NCBI RefSeq assembly: GCF_009617595.1
Contig: NZ_WIXK01000003.1
Span: 248,001 to 312,000, forward strand
Origin: Tritonibacter aquimaris
Lineage (GTDB): Bacteria; Pseudomonadota; Alphaproteobacteria; Rhodobacterales; Rhodobacteraceae
Length of the DNA: 64,000 bases
Direction of reading: 5' to 3'
Both the position numbers and the translations under genes were made by a program. Below the pieces are notes generated by a model that was not told the origin of the DNA, searched no databases, and saw only the letters and a program-made list of their open reading frames with translations. Positions 1 to 8,552 of this stretch are shown here, piece by piece. The first letter of the stretch is position 1. Each line of letters starts with the position of its first letter.

Positions 1-254
1 TTGATCATCAGATGCAGCAGGTCACCTTTTACTTCGGCGTTTACCTCCCACCCCAGCGCGCGCTGCGCCTGACGGCGGGCATCAAACTCCTGGCTGGCAA
101 CATAAGAGTTCTTCACTTCAAGGCCGGGAAACGTGCTGACCGCTTTGACCGCCAGGGTGATATTCACCCCGATGATGATTGCGAAAGCGCTGCAAAAGAT
201 CAAAAGCGCGTGACGACCAGTGAATTTCCACTGTGTTTTTTCAGCCATCATCAT
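1..254 (-). CDS. fixH: FixH family protein, N-terminal part (truncated by window edge)
   Basis: The minus-strand frame starts at a run of three ATG codons (254-246) that overlaps the ccoG stop in an ATGA arrangement and stays open to the window edge, giving about 84 residues. The product begins MMMAEKTQWKFTGRHALLIF and has one N-terminal membrane segment followed by a periplasmic part (KAVSTFPGLEVKNSYVASQEF), which is typical of FixH. FixH belongs to the ccoGHIS set that assembles cbb3 oxidase and supplies it with copper; ccoI and ccoS would be expected just outside the window. Translational coupling to ccoG is likely. The C-terminus is not visible. Confidence 0.88.
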   Translation of the reverse strand, partial: MMMAEKTQWKFTGRHALLIFCSAFAIIIGVNITLAVKAVSTFPGLEVKNSYVASQEFDARRQAQRALGWEVNAEVKGDLLHLMI

Positions 255-1681
255 TGTCCCCGTCCGTTAAAGGTGGTGTCCTTGGATGCACGTTCCCCAC
301 TTTGCAGATCTTCGACCCAGATCCGCAGATCCATCGTATCAACCCCTGCAGGCGCTGTGCCTTTGGGCGCGATCACATAGACCCGTTGCAGATGGGCCGC
401 ATCGGCAGGCACCTCAACAATATTGTCGTCTTCGCGCTCAAGCTCAATACGGTAGGCGTCATTGCCTGTCGCAGTCAGCTCAAACAGACGCGCTTCACCA
501 TGTTTATTGCGCAGGCGCACATCATAGGTGTTGCGGATCGAGCCATCCGAAAGCGTCACATAAGTTGGGTTGCGCACAGGTGCGACAGTCAGATCAACTT
601 CGGGACGGATGAACAGCGCATAAAGCAATGCAAAACCGATGGCCGACCACAAAACAGTATACAAGATCGTCCGTGGCCGCAAAATATGCACCCAGGCTGA
701 GCGCGGTTTTTTGCCCTCAATCTCGCGGCTTTCGTCCGACAGCGCGAGATAGTCGATCAACCCACGTGGTTTGCCCACTTTGGCCATGATATCATCGCAG
801 GCATCGATACACAGCGCACAGGTGATACACTCCATCTGCTGACCATCCCGAATGTCGATCCCCATCGGACACACATTCACACAGGCCATACAGTTGATGC
901 AGTCCCCCTTGGGCGGAGCATCAGCATCTTTGCTTGCTTTGCCGCGCGGCTCACCGCGCCAAGAACGATAGCCCACCGTCAGGGTGTCTTCGTCCATCAT
1001 CGCGGCCTGGATACGTGGCCACGGGCAGGCGTAGATACAGATCTGTTCACGCGCAAAGCCACCAAACACAAAGGTTGTCGCGGTGAGAACAGCAATAGTG
1101 GTGTAGGCTACAGAATGCGCCTGACCCGTCACCAGATCCACCATCAAAGTGGGCGCATCGGCAAAATAGAACACCCAGGCCCCACCTGTTGCGAGACCAA
1201 TCAACAACCAGGAAAGCCATTTGGTCACGCGCAGGCGCAGCTTGCGGAAATCCATTTTTTCCTGACGGTGCAGCCGCAGACGTGCGTTTCGATCGCCCTC
1301 AATCCAGCGCTCTACCAGCATATAAAGGTCGGTCCAGACAGTCTGTGGGCAGGTATAGCCGCACCAGACCCGACCAAGGGCAGAGGTAAAGAGGAACAAC
1401 CCCAAACCGGCCATAATCAATAGCCCGGCCACAAAATAGAACTCATGCGGCCAGATCTCGATCCAGAGGAAATAAAAACGGCGGTTGGCGAGATCAATCA
1501 GCACAGCCTGATCCGGCAGATTAGGACCGCGGTCCCACCGGAGCCAGGGTGTGAGATAATAAATACCTAGGGTCACCGCCATGATGAACCATTTTAGGTT
1601 TCGAAATTTTCCAGAGACACGACGCGGAAAGATAGGTTCCCTTGCGGCATAGAGGCTGGGGGTCGGACTGGAATCGCTCAC
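251..1681 (-). CDS. ccoG: Cytochrome c oxidase accessory protein CcoG (FixG)
   Basis: A 476-residue membrane iron-sulfur protein needed for cbb3 oxidase maturation, thought to help reduce or deliver copper. It has several hydrophobic segments (about 31-50, 82-100, 155-173, 190-208, 338-358), a CGYTCPQTVW motif at 107, and two ferredoxin clusters (C261/264/267/271 and C285/288/291/295). The C-terminal 110 residues form the periplasmic Ig-like domain. The start codon is GTG, preceded by GGAG about 10 bases upstream. The stop overlaps the fixH start. An FNR box about 65 bases upstream and an AT-rich -10-like stretch (TTATTATAAA on the minus strand) indicate activation at low oxygen. Confidence 0.95.
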   Translation of the reverse strand: MSDSSPTPSLYAAREPIFPRRVSGKFRNLKWFIMAVTLGIYYLTPWLRWDRGPNLPDQAVLIDLANRRFYFLWIEIWPHEFYFVAGLLIMAGLGLFLFTSALGRVWCGYTCPQTVWTDLYMLVERWIEGDRNARLRLHRQEKMDFRKLRLRVTKWLSWLLIGLATGGAWVFYFADAPTLMVDLVTGQAHSVAYTTIAVLTATTFVFGGFAREQICIYACPWPRIQAAMMDEDTLTVGYRSWRGEPRGKASKDADAPPKGDCINCMACVNVCPMGIDIRDGQQMECITCALCIDACDDIMAKVGKPRGLIDYLALSDESREIEGKKPRSAWVHILRPRTILYTVLWSAIGFALLYALFIRPEVDLTVAPVRNPTYVTLSDGSIRNTYDVRLRNKHGEARLFELTATGNDAYRIELEREDDNIVEVPADAAHLQRVYVIAPKGTAPAGVDTMDLRIWVEDLQSGERASKDTTFNGRGQ

Positions 1682-1745
1682 GGGGCGTGCTCCAATTTAA
1701 TTACATCGCTCACCACCCTTTTTATAATAATTCAAATTTCTGACT

Positions 1746-1759
1746 TTGACGTGGATCAA
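1746..1759 (-). promoter_or_regulatory. FNR/FnrL box upstream of ccoG
   Basis: On the minus strand the site reads TTGATCCACGTCAA, matching TTGAY-N4-RTCAA. Its centre at 1752.5 would place a class II start site near 1711, about 30 bases before the ccoG GTG. An AT-rich -10-like stretch lies at the right distance. FnrL is encoded in the same window at 7753-8490. Confidence 0.8.
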
Positions 1760-1821
1760 AATAGACATGCGGGATGGATGTTTTCGGCCCGGATCGACTG
1801 CGCAAAATGTCGCGCTTGCGG

Positions 1822-2694
1822 CTATTTTTCCCGCTGCTGGCGCAGCCAAGACAGGAATTTGCGGGTTTGTGGTCGCATAAACCCCGGCCGTGTCACGATA
1901 TAATACCCGCCAGAAACCTCCTCGTGAAACAGTGTGAGCAGTCTTTGACTGTCCAGCTCCTCTTGCACAAATTCCTTGATCTTCATTGCCACGCCCTGCC
2001 CGCGCAAAACCGCATCAAGCAACAGATTACCCGGCAATGTGATACGCGCGCCCCGCGGCCCATCATCCACCCCGCGTGAGCGCATCCAGCTTGAGGCCTC
2101 ATTGGTGCCAAGTTCCTCGATCCAGGGAAAACAGCGCAGATCCTCGGGCTGGCTGACCTGCTGCCCCTGCACCAGCGAAGGTGCTGCAACAACAACCAGC
2201 TGCACCGACATCAGCAGTTCTGCATCAAGGCCGGGCCAGTGCCCCTGACCATAGCGCAATGCGATATCCACCCCTGCGGCGTCGAGATCAACCACAGCCC
2301 CCGTCGGATCCAGCACCAGATCCACTTCGGGGTGGCGTTCGCGAAAGCTGCCCAGCCGTGGCATCAGCCATTTGGCCGCAAACATTGGCGTGCAGGAAAT
2401 ATGCAGCGGGCGCGCGTCACGCTCGTTTGCGACCTCCTGCACCACGTTTGAAATCATCGCAAACCCCAACTGCGTGGCCTGCGCAAGGCGCTTCCCTTCT
2501 GGGGTCAGCTGCAGGGCCCTGCCCTGACGTTCAACCAAGGCAACCCCCAGGTAGGTTTCCAGCGCACGCAGCTGCTGGCTTATGGCAGCATGGCTTACAT
2601 TTAAGCCCTTGGCCGCATCTGCCAGGTTTCCGTGCTCAGCAAAGGATGAAAAGGCACGAAGCGCGGCAAGCGGTGGCATCTTCATCCAATCCAT
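1822..2694 (-). CDS. LysR-family transcriptional regulator (GcvA-like)
   Basis: A 290-residue regulator with an N-terminal winged helix (PPLAALRAFSSFAEHGNLADAA..SHAAISQQLRALE), followed by the LysR substrate-binding fold. The 'PLAALRAF' opening and 'FRERHPEVDLVLD' style place it in the GcvA/AmpR-like subgroup. The ATG at 2694 was chosen because the helix begins right after it and an AGGGA motif precedes it; longer forms have an unstructured Pro/Arg-rich extension. It sits between ccoNOQP and ccoGHIS, which are usually adjacent. Its target is unknown; a divergent small frame at 2797 is one candidate. Confidence 0.85.
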   Translation of the reverse strand: MDWMKMPPLAALRAFSSFAEHGNLADAAKGLNVSHAAISQQLRALETYLGVALVERQGRALQLTPEGKRLAQATQLGFAMISNVVQEVANERDARPLHISCTPMFAAKWLMPRLGSFRERHPEVDLVLDPTGAVVDLDAAGVDIALRYGQGHWPGLDAELLMSVQLVVVAAPSLVQGQQVSQPEDLRCFPWIEELGTNEASSWMRSRGVDDGPRGARITLPGNLLLDAVLRGQGVAMKIKEFVQEELDSQRLLTLFHEEVSGGYYIVTRPGFMRPQTRKFLSWLRQQREK

Positions 2695-2796
2695 ACTTAA
2701 TCCCTGCTTACATATTGGAATTCCAATTGACTCGCATAAAATCGCAGTTCTGGCAACGTTTGTGGCAAGAGACCCAACCCAAACGGAGACGTCGCC

Positions 2797-3045
2797 ATGT
2801 TGACCAGCGTATATTCCCATGTGTTTCTGACTGCCGCGGGCTTTGACACCAAGGCCCTGCCGCCCATTGACGACCACCCTCGCCCGGCACCAAAGCGCCG
2901 CAGAAAATCATTGTTTGTGTGGGAAAAAAAGGTGCCGATGCTTCGGGAAACGCGCGAACAATGCGAAGCACCGACACCAGATTCGCGCTTGGATGAAGCA
3001 CGAACAGGGAAGGTCTGTCTCGGAAAGTCAGCTAGTCAGATCTGA
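2797..3045 (+). CDS. Possible small protein of unknown function, divergent from the LysR gene
   Basis: An 82-codon frame with GGAG nine bases before the ATG. It starts MLTSVYSHVFLTAAGFDTKALPPIDD and becomes basic and then charged, with no domain I recognise. It starts about 100 bases from the LysR start, the usual place for a LysR-regulated gene. The second half looks low in information and may not be a conserved coding region. Treat as a weak call. Confidence 0.3.
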   Translation: MLTSVYSHVFLTAAGFDTKALPPIDDHPRPAPKRRRKSLFVWEKKVPMLRETREQCEAPTPDSRLDEARTGKVCLGKSASQI

Positions 3046-3089
3046 CTTAGGACCCAGCCTCATATGACAACACACCGGGCTTTGGGGCT

Positions 3090-3103
3090 TTGATCTACGT
3101 CAA
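3090..3103. promoter_or_regulatory. FNR-type box without an evident target gene
   Basis: The plus strand reads TTGATCTACGTCAA, fitting TTGAT-N4-RTCAA. It lies just beyond the ccoP terminator. A class II promoter on the minus strand would start near 3056 and read towards the LysR gene; on the plus strand it would start inside the terminator hairpin and run antisense to ccoP. Confidence 0.55.
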
Positions 3104-3123
3104 CCGGTGAAATGAAAGCGCCG

Positions 3124-3158
3124 AAAAAAGAAACGGGGGCCAAATTTGGCCCCCGTCT
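3124..3158 (-). terminator. Rho-independent terminator of ccoNOQP
   Basis: A perfect 24-base palindrome (ACGGGGGCCAAA and its complement, 3133-3156) is followed on the minus strand by a T-rich run (CTTTTTT). It lies 20 bases past the ccoP stop. Confidence 0.88.
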
Positions 3159-3178
3159 GTAAATTATCGATCAGGTGA

Positions 3179-4045
3179 TTATTCACCGCCACCCAGCTGG
3201 TGCACATAGGCTGTGACAGCGCGAACTTCAGCTTCACTCAGGCGGCCAGACCAGGCTGGCATCACACCAAAGCGTGCGTTGTTGATGGTTTCCACAACAT
3301 CATCGTAGGAGCCACCATAAAGCCAGATTGCATCTGCCAGATTGGGTGCACCTTGATAGATATCACCTTCCGCCTGCTCGCCGTGACACGCGGCGCAGTT
3401 GTCAGCAAAGAGCACTTTGCCTTCTTCTACGACGCTTGCATCCATCGGGTCTCCCGACAGCGAGATCACGTAGTTGGCGATCGCCGAGATTTCACCTTTT
3501 TCCAGCAGCTCATCGCGGCCAAAGGCAGGCATCTCGGAATAACGCGCATCATCGTCGTCCTCGTTGCGGATACCATGGCTGACGGTCATCTGGATGTCCT
3601 CGATGGTACCACCCCAGAGCCAGTCATCATCCAGCAGGTTCGGATAACCAACCGCACCCGCCGCACCAGAGCCGTGACACTGCGCACACCATGTTTTGAA
3701 CACGGCAGAACCGGCAGAAATCGCATAGCTGTGCAGATCAGGATCTGCGGCGATCGCAGCCATATCAACCGCTTCCAAACGGGCGTTGATCGGACCATTT
3801 GCAGCATCAACCGCAGCGATGTCTTCAGCAACATTTGCACGTGTGGACCAGCCCAACAGACCGGTGGTGGCGCGGTTCACCATGGGCCAGGCCGGATAGG
3901 CAATCGTATAGCCAATGGCCCAGATGATGCAGAGATAGAAGGTCCACAACCACCAGCGTGGCATCGGGTTGTCGAATTCCTCGATCCCATCCCAGCTGTG
4001 GCCAGTGGTGGGGACATCTTGAGGTTTGACCGGTTTCTTACTCAT
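3179..4045 (-). CDS. ccoP: cbb3-type cytochrome c oxidase subunit III, di-haem cytochrome c
   Basis: A 288-residue membrane-anchored di-haem cytochrome c. It has an N-terminal cytoplasmic stretch, one membrane segment (about 32-53) and two cytochrome c domains with haem motifs C120-AQ-C123-H124 and C217-AA-C220-H221. The 'NPMPRWWLWTFY' motif before the membrane helix is diagnostic for CcoP. Electrons pass from soluble or membrane cytochrome c through CcoP and CcoO to the CcoN active site. The ATG overlaps the ccoQ stop (ATGA). It is the last gene of the operon, followed by a strong terminator. Confidence 0.97.
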   Translation of the reverse strand: MSKKPVKPQDVPTTGHSWDGIEEFDNPMPRWWLWTFYLCIIWAIGYTIAYPAWPMVNRATTGLLGWSTRANVAEDIAAVDAANGPINARLEAVDMAAIAADPDLHSYAISAGSAVFKTWCAQCHGSGAAGAVGYPNLLDDDWLWGGTIEDIQMTVSHGIRNEDDDDARYSEMPAFGRDELLEKGEISAIANYVISLSGDPMDASVVEEGKVLFADNCAACHGEQAEGDIYQGAPNLADAIWLYGGSYDDVVETINNARFGVMPAWSGRLSEAEVRAVTAYVHQLGGGE

Positions 4046-4227
4046 GTCCGGGCCTCCTCGGGCTGCGCGGGCTTATCCGCATGGCGAAAAGGAATGTCGG
4101 CGGTGTCCGCGTGGACCTTGGCGCTGCCGGGGCGGAAGCACCAGACAACAACACCAACAAAGAATACAAACAGCATCAAAAGCATCCAGCTGTCTGCAAA
4201 TTGGCGAAGGAGCGTATAAAGTTCCAT
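4042..4227 (-). CDS. ccoQ: cbb3-type cytochrome c oxidase subunit CcoQ
   Basis: A 61-residue protein with one membrane helix (about 13-31) and a charged tail. The start MELYTLLRQFADSW is preceded by AAGGAGAG, seven bases before the ATG. CcoQ is a small non-catalytic subunit that stabilises the cbb3 complex. Its position between ccoO and ccoP, with a 10-base gap to ccoO and a 4-base overlap with ccoP, is the standard operon order. Confidence 0.92.
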   Translation of the reverse strand: MELYTLLRQFADSWMLLMLFVFFVGVVVWCFRPGSAKVHADTADIPFRHADKPAQPEEART

Positions 4228-4237
4228 TATTCTCTCC

Positions 4238-4966
4238 TTAGCGGCTTGCGTCGGGGGTGAAGGTCGAGAAATCAACCAAAGTCCCGAGCATCTGCAGGTA
4301 GGCGATCAACGCATCGGCCTCAGACACACCAGGCTGGCCATCAAAGTTACGCACATTGATGTCTTCGCCATAGCGTTCCAGCAGGCCGTCATAATCGCTG
4401 TCGGGATCCGCTTGTGCGCGGAAATCAAGCGAGGCTTGCTTCACCATATCGTCAGAGTAAGGCACGCCAACGATCGCCTGAGTTGCCATCAGATCACCGA
4501 TGTATTCGCCATCCACAAGGGTACGTTCGAGGAAGCCATATTTCGGCATCACCGATTCCGGCACCACGGATTGCGGATCGCGCAGGTGGTCCACGTGCCA
4601 ATCATCCGAATAACGTCCCCCAACACGGGCCAGATCCGGCCCGGTGCGTTTGGAACCCCATTGGAACGGGTGATCATACATGGATTCCGCCGCCAATGAG
4701 TAGTGGCCATAACGCTCCACCTCATCGCGCATCGGGCGGATCATCTGACTGTGGCAGACATAGCAGCCTTCGCGGATGTAGACCTCACGCCCCGCCAGCT
4801 CCAGCGGGGTGTAAGGGCGCATGCCTTCGACCTTCTCAATGGTGTTTTCCAGGTAAAACAGCGGTGTGATCTGCACCAGACCACCGATGGTCACCACCAG
4901 AAAAGAGAAAATCAACAGGAGGGTTGCATTGGTTTCAAGGATTTTATGCTTGTCGAGAATTGCCAT
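4238..4966 (-). CDS. ccoO: cbb3-type cytochrome c oxidase subunit II, mono-haem cytochrome c
   Basis: A 242-residue mono-haem subunit. One N-terminal membrane anchor (about 13-33) is followed by the periplasmic haem domain with C68-YV-C71-H72. The motifs '[16 protein letters not shown]' and '[19 protein letters not shown]' are characteristic of CcoO. It is transcribed with ccoN (14-base gap) and ccoQ. Confidence 0.97.
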   Translation of the reverse strand: MAILDKHKILETNATLLLIFSFLVVTIGGLVQITPLFYLENTIEKVEGMRPYTPLELAGREVYIREGCYVCHSQMIRPMRDEVERYGHYSLAAESMYDHPFQWGSKRTGPDLARVGGRYSDDWHVDHLRDPQSVVPESVMPKYGFLERTLVDGEYIGDLMATQAIVGVPYSDDMVKQASLDFRAQADPDSDYDGLLERYGEDINVRNFDGQPGVSEADALIAYLQMLGTLVDFSTFTPDASR

Positions 4967-4980
4967 CTCTCCGGCCCTCC

Positions 4981-6585
4981 TTATTCAGCAGGGACTGCAA
5001 CCGAAAGGCTGGCTTCTTTAGCCGGGGCCTTACGGACAGTCATCACAAGGTTGTAGCACATGATCAGCGCACCGGTGAGGTACATGACCCCGCCCACTCC
5101 GCGCACCACATACATCGGGAATTTGGCTGCAACAGTGTCGGCAAAGGAGTTCACAAGGAACCCGTTGGCATCCACTTCACGCCACATCAGGCCTTCCATA
5201 ATGCCGGTCACCCACATGGAGGCCGCATAAAGAACGATACCGATGGTGGCGAGCCAGAAGTGCCAGCTGACGAGCCCCAGCGAATAGAGGTTCTCCCGCT
5301 TCCACAGAACTGGTGTCAGATAGTAAAGCGCACCAAAGGTGATCATACCATTCCAACCCAACGCACCAGAGTGCACGTGACCAATGGTCCAGTCGGTATA
5401 GTGGCTGAGCGAGTTCACCGCACGGATCGACATCATCGGACCCTCAAAAGTGGACATGCCGTAGAAAGCCACCGAGATCACCAGCATCCGCAACACAGGG
5501 TCGGTTCTGAGCTTGTCCCAGGCACCCGAGAGCGTCATCAGACCGTTGATCATACCACCCCAAGACGGCATCCACAGCACGATCGAGAACACCATGCCAA
5601 GGGTCGAAGCCCAGTCCGGCAGCGCGGTGTAGTGCAGATGGTGCGGGCCTGCCCAGATATACAGGAAGATCAGCGCCCAGAAGTGAATGATCGACAGCTT
5701 GTAACTAAAGACCGGACGTCCAGCCTGCTTTGGAATGAAATAGTACATCATCCCCAAGAAGCCCGCAGTCAGGAAGAAGCCCACTGCGTTGTGCCCATAC
5801 CACCATTGAACCATCGCGTCTTGCACACCAGGCCAGACAATGACGGATCTGGAGCCCCAGATTGAAACCGGGATGGTCAGATTGTTCACCAGGTGCAACA
5901 TGGCCACGGTCACGATAAAGGCGAGAAAGAACCAGTTGGCCACATAGATATGCGGCTCGCGGCGTTTGATGATGGTGCCAAGGTAGACCGCCAGATAGGC
6001 AACCCAGACCACAGTCAGCCAGATATCAACATACCATTCGGGCTCAGCGTATTCTTTGGATTGGGTGGCGCCCAACAGGTAACCGGTCGCTGCCAAAACG
6101 ATAAACAGCTGATAGCCCCAGAACACAAACCAGGCCAGGTTACCGCCCCACAGCCGCGCGGCTGAGGTCCGTTGAACCACATAAAAAGACGACGCCATCA
6201 GCGCGTTGCCACCAAAGGCAAAAATCACCGCAGAGGTGTGCAGCGGGCGCAGGCGTCCAAAGTTGGCATAGCCTTCAGCCCAGTTAAAGTTCAGCCCCGG
6301 AAAGGCCAGCTGGAACGCAATGAACGTGCCCGCAAGAAAGCCCACAACGCCCCAAAAGGCGGTGGCAATCACACCGGCACGGATCACTCCGTCCATATAT
6401 TCGTGGGTTGGCATCGGCGCCGTGGGTTCATCGGTTTGGCGCAGCGTGTACAAAAACATACCGCCAGCAACCAACATCACGATAACCGCATGCACCTGAT
6501 AGGCCAAATCGCGTGCGAAATTGATCCCGAGCATCGCAAAAAGCGTAATGAGACCAAGCACTATCAGCTTGATATAGTTAGACAT
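4981..6585 (-). CDS. ccoN: cbb3-type cytochrome c oxidase subunit I
   Basis: The 534-residue catalytic subunit with about 12 membrane helices, carrying low-spin haem b and the haem b3/CuB centre that reduces oxygen. Histidine ligand regions are visible ([60 protein letters not shown]). The start [11 protein letters not shown] is preceded by AAGGGACGAG. It is the first gene of ccoNOQP; an FNR box is centred about 100 bases upstream. High-affinity cbb3 oxidases serve respiration at low oxygen. Confidence 0.98.
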   Translation of the reverse strand: MSNYIKLIVLGLITLFAMLGINFARDLAYQVHAVIVMLVAGGMFLYTLRQTDEPTAPMPTHEYMDGVIRAGVIATAFWGVVGFLAGTFIAFQLAFPGLNFNWAEGYANFGRLRPLHTSAVIFAFGGNALMASSFYVVQRTSAARLWGGNLAWFVFWGYQLFIVLAATGYLLGATQSKEYAEPEWYVDIWLTVVWVAYLAVYLGTIIKRREPHIYVANWFFLAFIVTVAMLHLVNNLTIPVSIWGSRSVIVWPGVQDAMVQWWYGHNAVGFFLTAGFLGMMYYFIPKQAGRPVFSYKLSIIHFWALIFLYIWAGPHHLHYTALPDWASTLGMVFSIVLWMPSWGGMINGLMTLSGAWDKLRTDPVLRMLVISVAFYGMSTFEGPMMSIRAVNSLSHYTDWTIGHVHSGALGWNGMITFGALYYLTPVLWKRENLYSLGLVSWHFWLATIGIVLYAASMWVTGIMEGLMWREVDANGFLVNSFADTVAAKFPMYVVRGVGGVMYLTGALIMCYNLVMTVRKAPAKEASLSVAVPAE

Positions 6586-6680
6586 TTCTCGTCCCTTTAC
6601 CTTGCCCTTATCGATTCTCCTGAACAACTTCGGGCGGTTTCAGACCGGAGATGTGATGCCCTATCCTGTCAAAGCTAGCC

Positions 6681-6694
6681 TTGATCTGCATCAA
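6681..6694. promoter_or_regulatory. FNR/FnrL box between ccoN and the universal stress gene
   Basis: TTGATCTGCATCAA is a consensus FNR site. At class II spacing (-41.5) it can serve a minus-strand start near 6646 for ccoNOQP and a plus-strand start near 6729 for the universal stress gene at 6765. Confidence 0.9.
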
Positions 6695-6764
6695 AACCCT
6701 CATATTCGATTCATGCAAAACATGAGGGCGTAAAGGTTCGCAACGTGAGCTTAGGAGGTGCAAG

Positions 6765-7604
6765 ATGTCTTATAAAACTCTGTTGACCGTGATCAGTGAT
6801 GCCGAGGGCGCGCTGGCGCCACTCAATCAGACCAGCACCTTGGCCAGCTGGTTTGAGGCACATATTGATGCGCTCTGTTTGGGAGTGGACCGTACCCAGG
6901 CCAGCTACGATTATGGCATGGCGAACTCAATGCTGATGCAGAAATCGCTGCAAACCGCCCGCGAAGAAGCCGCCGCATTGCAGTCCTTTGCCGAAGCACA
7001 CTTTGCCCGGGATGATGTCCCGTTTTCAGTTTCACACGCGGTCAGCCCATTGGGTGAGATTGCCAGAAGCGTGTCCCGCCACGGTCGTTTCTGCGATTTG
7101 ATGGTCCTTGGCAAACCCTACGGCAAAAACGCCAGCATAGAAGCCGAAGCCATCGTCGAAGCGGGGCTGTTTGAAAGCGCGGCACCGGTGCTTATTGTGC
7201 CCCATGACGACACGCTGCGCGGCATACCAAAATCCATCGTCGTGGGCTGGAATGAAAGCGCCGAGGCGCTCTCGGCGGTGCGCAAGGCGCTGCCTTTCCT
7301 CAAAGCAGCTGAGATCGTGCATGTTGCTGTGATCGACCCGCCACGCCACAGCCCCAACCGCTCAGATCCCGGTGGGCAGCTTTGTCAGATGCTTGCGCGT
7401 CACGGGGTCAACTGTGATGTGAACGTGTTGTGCAAATCCATGCCGCGCACCTCGGATGTTTTGTTGCGCCATATGGATGATACCGCATCTGATCTGCTGG
7501 TGATGGGGGCCTATGGCCATTCGCGTTTCCGCGAGGCGATCCTTGGGGGTGCGACCCGCCATATTCTGGAAACCACCACCAAACCGGTATTGATGGCGCA
7601 TTAA
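6765..7604 (+). CDS. Universal stress protein (tandem UspA-type)
   Basis: A 279-residue protein with two Usp-fold halves. The first begins MSYKTLLTVISDAEG and ends near 'AAPVLIVPHDD'. The second starts 'KSIVVGWNESAEALSAVRKALPFL' and ends with the ATP-binding-type signature 'DLLVMGAYGHSRFREAILGGATRHIL' (G-x2-G-x9-G). Tandem Usps of this kind are common next to cbb3 and fnrL loci in Rhodobacterales. An AGGAGG motif precedes the ATG. The shared FNR box suggests oxygen control. The specific role is unknown. Confidence 0.9.
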   Translation: MSYKTLLTVISDAEGALAPLNQTSTLASWFEAHIDALCLGVDRTQASYDYGMANSMLMQKSLQTAREEAAALQSFAEAHFARDDVPFSVSHAVSPLGEIARSVSRHGRFCDLMVLGKPYGKNASIEAEAIVEAGLFESAAPVLIVPHDDTLRGIPKSIVVGWNESAEALSAVRKALPFLKAAEIVHVAVIDPPRHSPNRSDPGGQLCQMLARHGVNCDVNVLCKSMPRTSDVLLRHMDDTASDLLVMGAYGHSRFREAILGGATRHILETTTKPVLMAH

Positions 7605-7752
7605 ACAGCCAGAGTTTCTAAATGTGCCGCCAGTTCTTGTGTGTCCAATCCACTATTGGCGGCCCAGATTGACCTGCGCCCGTCTCCCAACGCAGCTGGT
7701 GCAGGTCGATCACTTTTAACACGTTGAAACCTGTTGTCAGCGCGCCGTCAGG

Positions 7753-8490
7753 TCAGACCAGATAGCCCCCATCGCTGTCGTCACCTGCCTCTTCGATCAG
7801 GCGGCTCATATCGGGCACGATCACATGGCGCTTGCCTTCCAGTGAAATCACACCTGATTTTCGCAATGCTGAAATCTGGCGACTTACAGTCTCCAGTGTC
7901 AGCCCCAGATAATCCGCCATGGCTTCACGGGTCAGCGGCAGTTCAAACTCCACCTGCGCCCCAGCACCAGCGTCGAAATGTGCGTCGCGACGGGCAATGA
8001 TGGACAGCAGGCTCGCAATCTTTTCCCGCGCGGTTTTGCGACCCAGAACCAGCATCCACTCACGCGCCGCGTCCAGCTCATCCAGAGTCATCTCCAACAG
8101 ACGGTGCGCGATGTGCGGCGTGCGCGCCATCATCTCTTCAAACGGTTTCTTGCGGAAACAACACATCATAACCGTTGTCGTGGCGACCACATTATAGGCT
8201 GCGCCCTCACGGCCGGGACGCCCTACAAAATCGCTTGGCAACAGAAGGCCCACCATCTGGGTGCGCCCATCTTCCATAGTCTGAGTAAGCGTCGCCACCC
8301 CCCCAACAATCGAGCCAACAAAATCCATTTTGTCGCCAGACCAGACGATGGGTTGGCCAGCCTCATAGCTGCGATAATACTTGATACCGTCGAGTTCCTC
8401 CAGCTCATCGCCATTACAACGCGCACAGACCGCGCGATGGCGGATCGGGCAATCAGAGCACTTCACTTGCGTTAAAACAGGGGCAGCCAT
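7753..8490 (-). CDS. fnrL: FnrL, Crp/Fnr-family oxygen-sensing transcriptional regulator
   Basis: A 245-residue regulator. The N-terminal cysteine set C11-x2-C14-x7-C22-x2-C25, with further cysteines in 'MMCCFRKKP', can ligate the [4Fe-4S] cluster that senses oxygen. A cyclic-nucleotide-binding fold, dimerisation helix (LDELDAAREWMLVLGRKTAREK) and C-terminal helix-turn-helix follow. The recognition helix has E-x2-SR (ETVSRQIS), the pattern that reads TTGAT half sites. I chose ATG 8490; a TTG at 8517 lies inside the FNR box and would add nine residues. It is divergent from hemN and shares its FNR box, which sits 14-27 bases before the fnrL start. Confidence 0.95.
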   Translation of the reverse strand: MAAPVLTQVKCSDCPIRHRAVCARCNGDELEELDGIKYYRSYEAGQPIVWSGDKMDFVGSIVGGVATLTQTMEDGRTQMVGLLLPSDFVGRPGREGAAYNVVATTTVMMCCFRKKPFEEMMARTPHIAHRLLEMTLDELDAAREWMLVLGRKTAREKIASLLSIIARRDAHFDAGAGAQVEFELPLTREAMADYLGLTLETVSRQISALRKSGVISLEGKRHVIVPDMSRLIEEAGDDSDGGYLV

Positions 8491-8503
8491 GGCGGGATTC
8501 CAA

Positions 8504-8517
8504 TTGATCTGGGTCAA
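8504..8517. promoter_or_regulatory. FNR/FnrL box between fnrL and hemN
   Basis: TTGATCTGGGTCAA. At -41.5 it predicts a hemN start site at about 8552. For fnrL it lies so close to the start codon that bound FnrL would more likely block than activate. Confidence 0.85.
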
Positions 8518-8552
8518 TGACCTGGGGAGTGGATATTACCTAAACTAAATGC

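Noticed and set aside
3200-4219. Plus-strand frame of 339 codons opposite ccoP/ccoQ
   Set aside because: Mirror of real genes; no recognisable motif.
4924-5865. Plus-strand frame of 313 codons opposite ccoN
   Set aside because: Antisense to a highly conserved subunit, His/Arg/Pro-rich, no ribosome-binding site.
8491-8517. Upstream TTG start for fnrL
   Set aside because: It lies inside the FNR box and the ATG at 8490 matches the family N-terminus.
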